Shown: piece after piece, positions 24,651-36,200 of the stretch
Layout of the letters: each line of letters starts with the position of its first letter
Position numbering within the stretch: position 1 is the first letter of the stretch
NCBI GenBank assembly: GCA_905250075.1
Contig: CAJNOP010000055.1
Coordinates: 748,417 to 812,416, forward strand
Direction: 5' to 3'
Source: Rotaria sp. Silwood1
Lineage: Eukaryota; Rotifera; Eurotatoria; Philodinida; Philodinidae
Length of the DNA: 64,000 nt
Program-made: the position numbers and the translations under genes
The notes under the pieces: model-generated
The model's database searches: none
Seen by the model: only the letters and a program-made list of their open reading frames with translations
Told to the model about the DNA's origin: nothing

Positions 24651-27383
24651 TGCAATAACTCTATGTAAAAAAAATTAGATACAAAGAAAGAAAACGATTA
24701 TAACCTGTAAGTCATTGTCTGCGTTATGTTTACTCTCGATTATCGTTCTTTAAAAATGCTAATTCGTGGTTTTTTTTTCTTCTTTTTTAGATGTTTTATA
24801 TATCACCCTAACGAATACACATGTGTTAATTAGGCAGCTGCACCATTAGGACCATAGAGGTCAGACGATCAAATTCAACAAATAAATAAAATCCATTGTA
24901 ATGAAAAAATAATCAATGATATAGACATTTTTCATCGATTATTCAGACTATTTTCGATTAAAGCTGATTTAAAATTGTGAAATAGAATCATGTTTAATCT
25001 ATTTCGTGTGATTATAAGCAGTAGAATTTTAATCCCGTTTTAATTGTTTTTGATTAATTACAAGCGATTTTTTTGTCATTATGAAAAATAATTTAAATCA
25101 AAATTAATCAGAATAATCGATAAAACTTGGATACTTTTAATTATTCTTGAATTCTTATCGATTTGAAATCGATTTTTCACATAAATTTTTTTTGTGTGGG
25201 TGCAAGAATATCATATCAGAGTCGAAAACAAACAAGAAAAAATTTAATCTTATGCTCTTTGTTTTTAGCAAACTATTTACTATTGTATTTTCTGCGTCAA
25301 TCATGTTTCTTTTATATTTAATCGATTCATACATATTCTCAAGGATTATTTATTTGTTTAAAAGATAATATAGAATAGAAAGTAGATTTAAAACAATAGA
25401 ATTTACTCATAAAAGTTTGATATTAATGAATTGACGAACAGTTATGTAATTGATATTTGAAAGAATAAAATTTCATGAATTGAGTGCATCTATCAAAATT
25501 GGACGAGCAAGAATAAGTTGTTATAAGAAAACCAATAGAAAGACTTTATAATAAAAGGATAACAAATCTTTTCAGTAAAAAATCTTTATTGAAAGAAATA
25601 AGTTATACGGATGCAAAAGAGATAATAGAGACAAATGCCTCAAAAATCTCAAAATTATTAAAAATTTACATTGTTTTTCTGATGTACGTATATCATTAAA
25701 ATTAAAATATCCTTTTATTATTAAACTCATCATATCACAAGATTCGTATGAAACTGTAAAGTCTCAACTCTAAAGAAATTTGCTGAACCGATCAAAGGGT
25801 ATTTAAATTATAGTATACGTATGTGTCATTTGATCACATATTCGTAACTAACACTTCTGTTGACAATGAATAGAAGAACTTTTTTTTTTATAACTTTCAA
25901 TCTATCATTGCTCTCTTTTGTATCTACGCCACATATTTGAGACAATTAACATTGTTGTATAAGATTATTAAATCGATTTCATTGGTGTCAATTACACATG
26001 TACACTAGAAAATTCTAGTAGTCATTTTTTTGTGCCAAATCTCTCGGCTATTTATTACAGGAAACAGTTTTCGTTCAGTCTTTTTTTATGATTTTACCAC
26101 ATTCAACTTCTATTCAAAGACGGTTCAAATACAATAATCAGAACTACCGTTCAGCAAAAAACTGGAGGATGATAATTAGTGTTTCATCTTACTTTTCTTC
26201 TAAGACAACAGATGATCTGTATTTTGATTCTTTCTTTTTTTGTTTTTATTTTTCGACGAGTTTTTCTTCCACAGAAGAAATCGAATAACGGCGTCTCTAT
26301 TCGACTCGACCAACTTTTTGTATACTGAGTTCGGATTTAACTTGGCTTTGGTTTCTGGTGTAGTGTAAAAGTTGAATTCACATCTGTTTTATTGATATAT
26401 TTTATGAAACAACCTGAAACGTACGTCGAAATGAGTATACTGCTAAGAATTATTGCTATAAGTTCATAGGGTGCTCATATAAGTATGTTCCGGCATATAA
26501 ATGCAACTAAATGCTTTTGGAAAATACTTTAAACCGCGTTCAGTTGCATCTACCGAGTACTAAATCACATCAGACAAGTCTATTTTAGGCTTCATATTTA
26601 TATGGACAACCTGAAATGCAATAGTGGAGTATTGATGTGAATTTTTCTTTGGCATCGGACAGAATATTGAATGCTTACAGTATCCATTTGAACTGATTTG
26701 TGAAATAGTTCCTTCTTTTTGTATCTGTATTTATGTTTAAAAGATTTCGATTTTTTTTCTTGAATACTGCTGTATATTTTCATATAAATACAAAACAACT
26801 TATTTCTTTTATAAAATCTAAATTTTTCATTAAGAAATGAATTGCTTGTTTAGCATACACATAGTTCCGCTAGTTTTCCAGTATCGTGAATATGAATAGT
26901 CTTTTGTTACGTCTTTTCCTTTTATATCCAGATACATTTGATACCTTATTTACCTTTATAATATTGGAAAATGTGAAGAAATTTCCGTGTTTTTAACTAG
27001 TCGGCTATAAAATGAAACAGAATCATTTTTGTATCATTTTTTCTATGAGTGTATCGAATACTTGAAGACTAGATGAATAAGTAATAATGCAACAAATTAG
27101 TTTTCTTGTTATCATCATCTATCAAATGTCGTTGAATAGAATCATCCATAGTTGTACCAATATTCAAAAGTAGAAGTAGAAGAGTAGTATATTTCGCCAT
27201 TTTGTTTGTCGTTCTGTCTGTCAAAACTGATTTCTTTTACTATGATGATTGCTCACTCTATGGCCACACTCGTATTCAACTATTGCTTCACATTAATACT
27301 GATTCATAGCAAGAAATCTATTGCAACATATTGATATTTGTAGAAATAAACGATTCTTAATAAATATGATTTTTATAATAATA

Positions 27384-27842
27384 GGTATTCAAAATTTCAA
27401 TGCAAATACAAAAAATTATGGCTAGAGTAGTAATCGATGATGCTAGCAGATACACATCATAACCAGTTTGACGTAGTTTATTATCAATAAATGTTATTAT
27501 GGATAGAGTACCATTAAGAAATCCTACGATGATCATGACTAAGATGATTATGATACTTATTTGTATAACAATAGGTTGATGTCTTATTTCAATCTGCGGC
27601 TAACTATGGTAACTTATAATAGCATCAAGTGAAAGATTAAATTCACTTGGACTAAATTGACAACATTTTCCATAAAAACAGATTAGACAAGTATATATTG
27701 ATATTTGTGAAAAAGTAAGTCTATCTTGTAAACACTGTGCTCCATTTTCACAATTGCTTTGACCAAAACAATTGACTAAGCGTTGTCGTCCATAATCATT
27801 ACATAAACAAGCTCGTTGCAAATCCGTTAGCAGATACTTCAT
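27384..27842 (-). pseudogene. Broken seven-helix receptor-like gene fragment
   Basis: The open frame 27842-27603 encodes a Cys-rich, EGF-like extracellular piece (CLCNDYGRQRLVNCFG, CENGAQCLQ, CLICFYGKCCQF) ending in FNLSLDAIISYHS. An in-frame TAG at 27602-27600 stops it. The same frame continues beyond the stop with a hydrophobic helix and a second one (LSIITFIDNKLRQTG, YLLASSITTLAI), typical of the first two helices of a rhodopsin-like receptor. Both the Cys-rich stalk and the helix pair resemble large bdelloid receptor families as I remember them. The 5' end is lost, about 45 bp from a degenerate TG-rich palindrome, and the 3' end fades out near 27384. I call it a truncated pseudogene. Confidence 0.6.
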
Positions 27843-27886
27843 GAATTATCACTTTCGACTACACACTAGACCTTGCAACAAACGCG

Positions 27887-27960
27887 ATGTGTGAGTGTAG
27901 ATAGGTGTCATATGTGTAAATACTAGAGTCTCACTGGCACGGACACGCTTTTACACTCCG
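27887..27960. repeat. Degenerate TG-rich palindrome beside receptor fragment
   Basis: ATGTGTGAGTGTAGATAGGTGTC is followed by a C-rich arm (GGCACGGACACGC, TTACACTCCG). It is a weak copy lying directly beyond the broken 5' edge of the receptor fragment. Confidence 0.4.
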
Positions 27961-29173
27961 CCATGATACTCATGGCTTTATCACTTTTCGATCATTTCAA
28001 TTTTGGCACACTATGCGAACAAAATTAATTTGTATTTGTTTGCAACAATCTTTAAACTATGTTCGATAGCACTTGAGTCAAAAGTGTTTGTTTTTGAAAG
28101 TTTTCTAACCAAGATAAACAGCAAATAATATTTGAGCATTAAAAAATTTGCCTGTTTGTATTACATGCCTTTATTCATATTGATTATTCATCAAATTTGC
28201 AGGTGACACAGAGTTTTTTTTAAACTTCGAACTAATGTACCTGACAAATATGTCAGTAAAAAAATTCTGTAACAAACAAAACTTTGAGTCTGAATCGTCT
28301 AACTTTTTAGAAATTAGAAGTAAAATACGATTTGTTAACGCACAGATAAAAAAAGAACTCCTCTTTTTCCTAGTTCAATGTAAAGAAGTGACCAGTCCTT
28401 TAAACAACCCTGTGATGGATGAAAACCAGTGCTGTGTTTTAGTTAAAAATGTTGATACTGTCCAAGATGAAAGAGCTATTGACTAACTTTTAGGTTACTT
28501 ATAAACATGAGTTTTTGAAAGAAAGATTCTATCGTTGGATTTAGCGGTTTAGAACATTAAAAAAATAATGATACTGATTGTTATTTTCAAGTTGATACGA
28601 TTGTTTTTTATGTCGAGTTCTAGTTTTCACAATATAGAAGTGTTCGAAAAATGACAAATAATAAGAGTCTTTTCAAGTCATTTTTTGTAGAAAAAAATTC
28701 AATGTTGACTTGCGAGTATCAAATCTTCTCACAACAATATGTATATGAGAATTCATGTGTTCAACTTGAATTACGCTGGTTGGTCACTGGTGAGACAAGT
28801 AATAATATTCTATTTTTTCTGCATTACTGTTCAGATCAATAAATTGTATATGCTATATTCAGCGTGAAAATGAAATTGAGAGTAGTTTAAGAATACAAAC
28901 TACCCTGATGCATTTCTTCAGAGATACACGATTCTTCTCATCTAATAAAAAATGCAACAAAAAAAAAAGCGTTTTAACACATTTATCGTCCCAAACGATA
29001 GTTTCATATAGTTGAAATACATTAGTCTAGAGATAATGACCAAATTAATATTAGATAATACTTGATCCCATTATGTTGGTATATACAAGGTTTTTTATCT
29101 GCTTCACGATAGAACGGTTGGGAAAAAATGTTTATAAGCAACGCCCAATGCTAGTTTTATCTGATTACATTTT
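27961..29173. other. Intergenic, no gene recognised
   Basis: Two short ORFs (28235-28486 and 28651-28842, plus strand) lack any domain, conserved motif or splice context I can support. Confidence 0.45.
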
Positions 29174-29292
29174 TGTGGGTGTGAGTGTGGGTGGGTGGGT
29201 GGGTGTGGCTGAAAGAAAAATAACACGACATTCACCACCATACCTCCACGCCCACACCCACACATCCACACCCACCCACACCCACACCCAAC
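29174..29292. repeat. TGTGGG palindrome, head-to-head
   Basis: The G arm 29174-29208 (TGTGGGTGTGAGTGTGGG, GGGTGGGTGGG) and C arm 29246-29292 (CGCCCACACCCACAC, CCACACCCACCC) flank a spacer of about 37 bp. It is one of the cleaner copies. Confidence 0.85.
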
Positions 29293-29362
29293 CTGTGTGT
29301 TCACTCCCATAGTTATGATAAAACTATGTCTCATTTTTCGAAAGCATCTAGCCATTGACGAG

Positions 29363-29450
29363 AATGTGAATGTGGATGAGTATCGGAGGGTGTAGGTATG
29401 GTTCAATATTAAAATATTCCGTTTTACCAACCGAAACCACATCCACATCC
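29363..29450. repeat. Degenerate TGTGGG-type palindrome
   Basis: AATGTGAATGTGGATG and GGAGGGTGTAGG are followed by a C-rich arm CCGAAACCACATCCACATCC. It ends 74 bp downstream of the stop codon of the minus-strand membrane gene at 29525. Confidence 0.55.
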
Positions 29451-29524
29451 AATAATAGATATATATAGATACTAAAGCAATATCATTACAAGCAAGAAAG
29501 GAATTTTATTTTAAAATGAAGCTA

Positions 29525-30375
29525 TTAACGATGGAAAATTGAGAAAAATCTTGCAAGAAAATAAGCGAATACATATAATAATATTCCAAGACCAAATAGA
29601 CTAGTAATTCCTGATGACATCGTTTCCCAATTTGCAATTTCGAGATATTTTACTAAAAACCATAAAACAAACATCGTTCCACCTATCCCTAGAAGAAAAG
29701 AAATATCAAACATTGGACCAAACAAAGTTGATGCTAATCCACTAAGAAATGTAATTATTTGTAATAAATAGAATAGATCTTGATTTCGATGTACTTTGTA
29801 ATAGAGTCGAGACGATAAAATAAGAAGCCCGATGAAATAAACAGATGTACCGATGAATAATAATGGTCGAGTAAATGGAATAGTCAAGAAATTTACTCTT
29901 GTGAAATGTAAAAGACTTCCGATCATTATTAAGAAGAACGACGATAAAGTTCCACTAGGTATGAATTTGTCATTTTTAAATCCAAATGATTCTGTCCATT
30001 TTTCTTTTCTAATAATAAAATTAAAGAAAAATTGTAATGCTGCGATAGCTAAATAACCAGCTTCACGATTTTGCTGATACATAGCAACGATAGACCAAGT
30101 AAAAAATAATATACACGACATTAATCCTTCAAAAATTATATCTTGACCAAAACGACCACGGTTAAATGTCAGAATTAATGCAGCGAAAAATACCAAACAA
30201 CCAAGAAAGACTAACCATGAATTATTATTTATAAACATCAAGAAAAAAGCAAGACAATAAAGCAATTTTTCCCAATCATCAACTGAAATATTAGTTAAAT
30301 TCGGTATGACAAAAACTGCTATAAAAACTAATCCAGCAATAAAAATAATAATTCCAGCTAAAGCAGCGACGACGC
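29525..30375 (-). CDS. Multi-pass membrane protein, 5' end missing or in unseen exon
   Basis: A continuous frame of about 283 codons encodes eight or nine hydrophobic helices, including AALAGIIIFIAGLVFIAVFV, LLFIGTSVYFIGLLILSS and LFGLGILLYVFAYFLARFF. Short loops between helices are positively charged. I do not recognise the family. There is no ATG at the front: upstream of 30376 the frame runs into the CAGCACCT minisatellite element. Either that insertion removed the first exon, or the true exon starts at an acceptor such as GCTGCTTTAG|CTGG (about 30357). The protein is probably an integral membrane protein of unknown role. It may be a 5'-truncated pseudogene, although the rest has no stop or frameshift. 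Confidence 0.6.
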
Positions 30376-30520
30376 AAGGGGGAAAGTGCAGATTTGGAAC
30401 CCCCAGCACCTCAGCACCTTTTCAGCACCTCAGCACCTTCTCAGCACCTCAGCACCTTCTCAGCACCTCAGCACCTTTTCAGCACCTTCTCAGCACCTTT
30501 TTAGCATCTTTTTGATATTG
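30376..30520. repeat. CAGCACCT minisatellite with 25-nt core, copy 1
   Basis: A 25-nt core starting AAGGGGGAAAGTGCAG (30376-30400) is followed by about 14 variable units of CAGCACCTC, CAGCACCTTTT or CAGCACCTTCT. The same core occurs at 30770-30794. The core abuts the 5' edge of the membrane-protein frame. Confidence 0.85.
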
Positions 30521-30769
30521 TAACTTAGTTCAATTATTTGCAAATAATTCACAAAAGACTAGTTTTATTTTCAATAACATAGGAGATGTTTTGCTTTAAA
30601 TACGCATATACACATACAATGTGATAATCTAAGTTTTAATCAAAAATAAGTGTCAAAAATATGTATCAAAAATATTCCATAATACTGATTAGAGCAAAAA
30701 AAACTAAGTTCGAGAAAAAAAAACAAAAAAGATGTTATTTATCTCTGGGTTCTTTCACACGTTCTAATG
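30521..30769. other. Spacer between two minisatellite copies
   Basis: About 250 bp of AT-rich DNA with no coding potential I can support. Confidence 0.5.
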
Positions 30770-30862
30770 AAGGGGGAAAGTGCAGATTTGGAACTCGCAG
30801 CACCTCTGCACCTTCTCATCACCTTTTCAGCAGCTTTGGGTACTAAAGGTGCTGAGGTGCTT
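30770..30862. repeat. CAGCACCT minisatellite with 25-nt core, copy 2
   Basis: The core at 30770-30794 is identical to copy 1 over 25 nt. It is followed by about four degenerate CAGCACCT units, then an inverted AGGTGCTGAGGTGCT at about 30845-30861. Confidence 0.8.
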
Positions 30863-31036
30863 ATACATTTTGTTCAAACATTAAAGCTCAGTACCTTGAC
30901 CTTTTACCTTTGACGCCATATGGTATGATAGACTAATGCAAACTTTGATTAGAAGAAATTTACTCTTCAGGGAGTTGTTGGCCCAAACGATTATTATATC
31001 AGTTAATAACTTAACAAGCTCTACAAATTGGTCTCA

Positions 31037-31136
31037 NNNNNNNNNNNNNNNNNNNNNNNNNNNNNNNNNNNNNNNNNNNNNNNNNNNNNNNNNNNNNNNN
31101 NNNNNNNNNNNNNNNNNNNNNNNNNNNNNNNNNNNN
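31037..31136. other. Assembly gap (100 N)
   Basis: Exactly 100 Ns, the usual placeholder for a gap of unknown size. The right flank is a TGTGGG array, so the gap probably hides more of the array and possibly its C-rich partner arm. Confidence 0.95.
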
Positions 31137-31257
31137 TGTGGGTGTGGGTGTGGATGTGGGTGTGGGTGTGGGTGTGGGTGTGGGTGTGGGTGTGGGTGTG
31201 GGTGTGGGTATGGGTGTGGGTGTGGGTGTGGATGTGGATGTGAGTGTGGGTGTGGGT
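31137..31257 (+). repeat. TGTGGG array, about 20 units
   Basis: A nearly pure (TGTGGG)n tract of 121 bp on the + strand with a few TGTGGA and TGTGAG variants. It matches the bdelloid telomere repeat as I remember it. It is interstitial here, and its left end is lost in the assembly gap. Confidence 0.9.
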
Positions 31258-31574
31258 CACACTGGGGAGCCAGGCGGACATGTGCGAAAATTTTCTTTCC
31301 CAGAATGTAACCGTTTGCGTAGACACATGCATATCTGATCTATCATTTCCTAAAATAGCGGTTCTCCAAGTTTTATAGAGCCCAAGAAAAGAGCCAGCCA
31401 AGGCTTGGGCCCAGAAATCAGCATAAATAAAGAAAGTCAAACCGCTCGGCAATATAACACAATATTCCACAAGCAAACAATATCGCAAAAAACTTGTTCA
31501 CCTATGGACTTTATGATAAAAAAAAATTATTGTAATCTAATTTAAAATAGAGTAGAAAACCAGGAGCCTCTATG
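31258..31574. other. Region right of the TGTGGG array, possible coding remnant
   Basis: On the minus strand the frame is open from 31488 into the array and includes a hydrophobic stretch (LTFFIYADFWAQALAGSFLG). It could be the end of a membrane-protein gene cut by the array, but I cannot identify it and chance is not excluded. Confidence 0.3.
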
Positions 31575-32340
31575 CCGAAAACCTACCCGAAAACCTACCG
31601 TTCCGTATATTAAAAACCCTACAAAGGGGTAACGTCCGATCGAGCTGAAATTTTTACCAGATACTCCTGCCTATGTATCCTAATTATGGTAATAGCGTGA
31701 ACTCGTGAAACTTTTCCTAGGCTATTCTACAGGATTCCCAAAAACTCATGCTTTTTGGTCGAAAATCCGATTTTATGCTTTCATATTACGTTTTAAAGAA
31801 AAACTAAGGTGATATTTGGAAACAGCTCATCGAGCTGCATCAGACCATATATATATAATAGTTTTAAAAAAAAAATTGATCCATTTTCAAAGCAGATCCA
31901 GGCCCGAAAAACCTACCGTTTTGTATAATAAAAACCCTACAAAGGGGTAACGTCCGATCGAGCTGAAATTTTTATCAGATACTCCTGCCTATGTATCCTA
32001 ATTATGGTAGTAGCGTGAACTCGTGAAACTTTTCCTAGGCTATCTTACAGGATTCTCAAAAACCCACGGTTTTTAGTCGAATATCCGGCTTTAGGCTTCC
32101 ATATTACGTTTTGAAGAAAAACTAAGATGATATTTGGAATCAGCTCGTCGAGCTGCATCAGACCATGTATAAAAAGAGCCATTTTTGTCGAAGTCATTTT
32201 TGGCAAAAATTTGGCCGAAACTAGCTGGTATGACCGGAAATTCAGTCTCAGGCATTTATATTACATTTTGAAGAAAAACTAAGGTGATATTCGGAATCAG
32301 CGCATCAAACTACATCGAATGATATGTAGCTTAACATATT
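31575..32340. repeat. Tandem repeat, period 318 bp, two copies plus a partial
   Basis: ACCTACCGTT begins at 31593 (as ACCTACCGTTCCG) and again at 31911, with high identity throughout (for example AACGTCCGATCGAGCTGAAA in both). A partial third unit carrying TGAAGAAAAACTAAGGTGAT lies at about 32253-32330. No ORF is maintained. It looks like a non-coding, satellite-like repeat. Confidence 0.85.
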
Positions 32341-32538
32341 TTTCAAAAAAAAAGATTTTTCGAAAAAAAAGGCTGAGGTCCTTCCGAGCCATATTTTTCG
32401 AAAAATTTTTTTTCCTAAAAAACCTATTATTTTCTTAAAAACGATTTTCGGAGCGATATACTGTCATTTATAGTCAAATGAAAGCCATTCCTAAGCAAAA
32501 AAAACGCATGTCTGCCTGCTTATGCGAAAGCTCCCCAC

Positions 32539-32593
32539 TGTGTGGGTGTGGGTGTGTGGGATGTGCCTTCATTGCATCCACACCCACACCCTG
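32539..32593. repeat. TGTGGG palindrome at the edge of the helicase fragment
   Basis: TGTGTGGGTGTGGGTGTGTG, a spacer of about 17 bp, then CCACACCCACACCC. The C arm directly joins the 3' edge of the DEAH-helicase fragment, so the fragment's open frame reads on into telomere-type repeat. Confidence 0.85.
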
Positions 32594-33100
32594 TACATTA
32601 TCTCCATTCACAGCAGTAAACCATGGTCGAGAAACAGATTGTAACCAATTGAGATCAGTTGAAGATGAAACTGTGATATACTTAGTTCCATTGAGTTTTA
32701 GTAATTCATTAAAGAAAACATATTTTTGCATTCGATTATTTAAACATAATGAGGATGCCCGAAATACACTTGCTACTACTGGTTCATTAGACGTTGGAGA
32801 GAAAGGAGAAATAACTTTGTATCCAGCTATGAATGGTCCGTTTGATATGGCAATATTCATAAAATAACCAGCTGTTATACATTGTAAAAGGCGAGAAATA
32901 ATATCATCGTTTAATTCTTCACTATCACAGAGTTCTATTTCATGGCCCATTTGTTTGCCTTTTTCTTGGATAAGATCTTGAGCCAATTGTAATGATTTCC
33001 CATTAATAGAGTTATTTTTAAACCATGTATTTTGTTGGTTTTTATTTTTACTATTGACACAAAATGCACTCCATTTTAAATATACATCGTCACAAGATAG
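32594..33100 (-). pseudogene. DEAH-box RNA helicase C-terminal fragment
   Basis: The frame from 33100 (after a GATAAGAG|CTATC acceptor-like site) encodes the region following the helicase core: DVYLKWSAFC, WFKNNSINGKSLQLAQDL, then the diagnostic LLQCITAGYFMN and the OB-fold-like part (YVFFNELL, TKYITVSS, LNWLQSVSRPWF). DEAH helicases such as DHX29/DHX57/DHX15 types unwind RNA in translation or splicing. The motor domains with the Walker and DEAH motifs are absent upstream, and the 3' end is cut by the TGTGGG palindrome at 32593. No internal stop is seen, but the piece cannot act as a helicase. I call it a truncated gene fragment. Confidence 0.7.
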
Positions 33101-33229
33101 CTCTTATCAATATATCAGTGAAGTGCGTGAGTAACAGAAAGAAAAAGATGAAAATTATTCTGCTTCATACACTGGCGTAAGAAAGATTTATATCTTCATT
33201 CATTTCAACTTAAAAATATTCAATATTTT

Positions 33230-36200
33230 ATGGCCTCAAAATGGAATGCCATTTATATGATATTTGGATTTTCTTTAACGATCACAATTGGTGTACTGAT
33301 CGGTTATTACTTAGCACAGACAACAGAAATAGATTCAATGTTTATCAAAAGTTTCGTTTTTGGAAATTCTCAAAAGAGATCCATTGCATTAGGATCTCAT
33401 ATCGCTATTATTAATCTCAATAATAGAAGTCTTACCAATTTCACTTGTATAAAGTCAAAAGTATTATTCAATATATTTCAAACAACAATTTGCCTACATG
33501 ATATTACGAAAGATGTCTATGTTAGTGGGTCGATTGCTCGTGACAAAATATGGGAAGAAAATCTTGTTACAAAATTTTTAAAAATTTTGTTAAAAAATCC
33601 AGAGTATGGTAAGAGTACCTCTTAATCATACGTCAGTAATAATAACAAACCGTAAGATAAATTGTGGACGTTTTAGAGAAGTTAAAGATGCTCTATTATG
33701 AAACATTTTAAAATGGCGTAAGGTGAAAGTGACGTTTCTGTGTCTTATTTTCATTGTCTATTTCAATGATAAGAATGTAGGGCTCTGTTTAAAAATAGAG
33801 AATGGCAAAATCTTATTGGAATCTTGATCTTGTGTTCATTCAGAACACAGTTGAGTCTGACTGAAGGCATGATTAAAAAACTACACCTGTACATATGACT
33901 GACCTGTCCGAATATTATTTACAAAAAAACTACTTAGGGCAATCCAAAAGTAGCTGCAGTAGCACTTCAATTTCTTATAACAAGCTTCAAAAACTTTCTA
34001 TCTACATAATCTGATAGAGAAAATAATGCTCTATTTTTCTATGCTATTTGATCATACTTTAACTAATATCATAATAATAAAATTTCAATAAGATCTATTT
34101 TGTTCGCGTGTGTCACGGTTGCATGATTGCTAGTGAGTGTCTTTTGAATGACTTTTGATGGAAACATCATACAGAAGCGCAGTTTTTACCATTGCAAAGA
34201 GAAGATAAAGATGTATCGAATCGTATGTTACATGTTTTCCTAATATTGATTTCTGAAGTATTTTCATTCAATTTTCTAACTATCTCGAAAATCCTCTTTT
34301 TTTTATAGGAAAAGGAAAAAGCAGAAAAAGTGAGCTTTTTTTCACAGAATTTTCTAAAAGATGGTATCAGAGGCTCGACTATAATCCATACTATTCATCT
34401 CAATCTTCGGTACTTTGTAGACCTTCCATTAGTGGTTTGAATTTATATTTGATAATTGAAAATTCACTGTAAATAACTCGCTAGACAGGTTTGTTCTTAA
34501 AAAGGTCGATTGAAAACCTTACAAAAAAAGAACAGCTCAGGAAGCTCTGGAATATGCAATTCCACTCGTCTTCATCTCCTCTTTCCAACGGTGAAAACCA
34601 CAGTTCCATATCTTGTTTTTATCAAAAGTTATTTGAAAAATATTCACTCGTACTTTTGAAAATGAGTATTGTTATAACCAGCACATAGGATAACGACACA
34701 GATCTTATCGAAATTTTATTATTATGATATTAGTTGAAGTATAATCAAATAGCATAGAAAAATACAGAATTATTTTCTCTATCAGACTATGTAGATGGAA
34801 AGTTTCTTGAAGCTTGTTATAAGAAATTGAAGTGCTACTGCCACTACTTTTGGATTGCCCTAAGTATTATTCGCGAGTCCAGATTCTATTTCTAAAAATT
34901 ACTAAGTCATTATTTTTTTCCTATCATTCAGCTATGATAGATATTGGTGCTAATATCGGTACTTACACGATGTATTCAACAGCGATTCGTCGTACGACAA
35001 TCTCAGTGGAGTGCTATCAACCAAACATAGAGAGAATTGTACGAGCAATTCAACTAGAGAATGTTTCAAAATATGTAACATTAATCGGAAACGCAATATA
35101 TTCTGAATCAGGTATATATTTGAAATTATCAAAAGATACATCAAATGTTGGAGGACAAGGTTTACTTACAAACGCAACAACAAACCACACATCGTCGATT
35201 TCCGATCAATTCACAGGTATGAAAGTATGTCAGAAGACAATAATTTCCAAAGTAGGTATTGATTCTTCAGTAAACCCTCTCTATCGTGAACTCAATTAGG
35301 ACCTTCGAAAAATGTTTACAATTACAGGAGGATCCCTTTAAAGCGGCGTCAAAGGAAAAATGAGTACGAGCATTGTCATGTAAGCATTTATGTTTGAGGA
35401 CTTTTCTATTTCATATTCGATCTCTTTTGATTTTTTCGGTTACCTATCGCATGTTTTTCTAAGTTCTGAAAACTCGTAGTCAACAACCTGTGAGACATGT
35501 TTAACATATGATCACCAATTGACTTTAATCTCTTGGTTTCGAGCGAAGAAGACATTTTATGAGCTTTCACTACAGCTGAGTGACAACAAATACAATTCAT
35601 GGTGTTTCATGATGGATTACAGCTACAGAGGAAGGCTTACGATTAATGTCGATTTAATGTTTCATATGATTGCTTTTTGCTTAAGAAAGTAGGGTTGGGT
35701 TGATCTAAACTTGAAAATGTTGTTCTAATGCAAGAACCAAAACTACCCACGAAAAATATTTCCGAACAAAACCGCGGTATCTGAATCGGCTCTCTTTTAC
35801 AGTGTTACATATCACCGAACACTCGATGTAAACCGTAGACTATGGAAACCGTTGAGTGTGGTGATTTCTCCAACCGTAATGCTTGCGATCAAAACCTCGG
35901 TTTATGTCGCTCCGCGCTTTTCATCGACAGTTAGGTTTCGATTAGATACAAAATCTAATATGATCATTGCATAAGCGGCAGGGATGTAGCTCACTGGTAG
36001 TACGATAGACTGATAAAACGAATGCACACTGTTCAAATCTCAGAATGAGAATTAACTACCGATTGAATCAAAATAATTGTAACATCGGGTATTTTGCAAA
36101 TCTCTTAGTACAGATAAATTATAAGATCTTGATTTTTTTGAAGACTCGCCGTTAAATTCCCTACAAAACTAGAAGTGACAGATCTCATTGACTGGCTCTG

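Larger units (their letters stand above)
20688..27383. other. Long AT-rich region without intact genes
   Basis: About 6.7 kb. Apart from the separately listed palindrome (21.4 kb), inverted-repeat element (23.5-24.1 kb) and 161-bp tandem repeat (24.26-24.65 kb), I find only short low-complexity ORFs. A possible further degenerate TG/CA palindrome lies near 23.45-23.51 kb. Poly-A/T runs are frequent. Confidence 0.5.

Noticed and set aside
31021-31488. His-Thr repeat ORF across the gap
   Set aside because: It is a translation of the TGTGGG array and the Ns.
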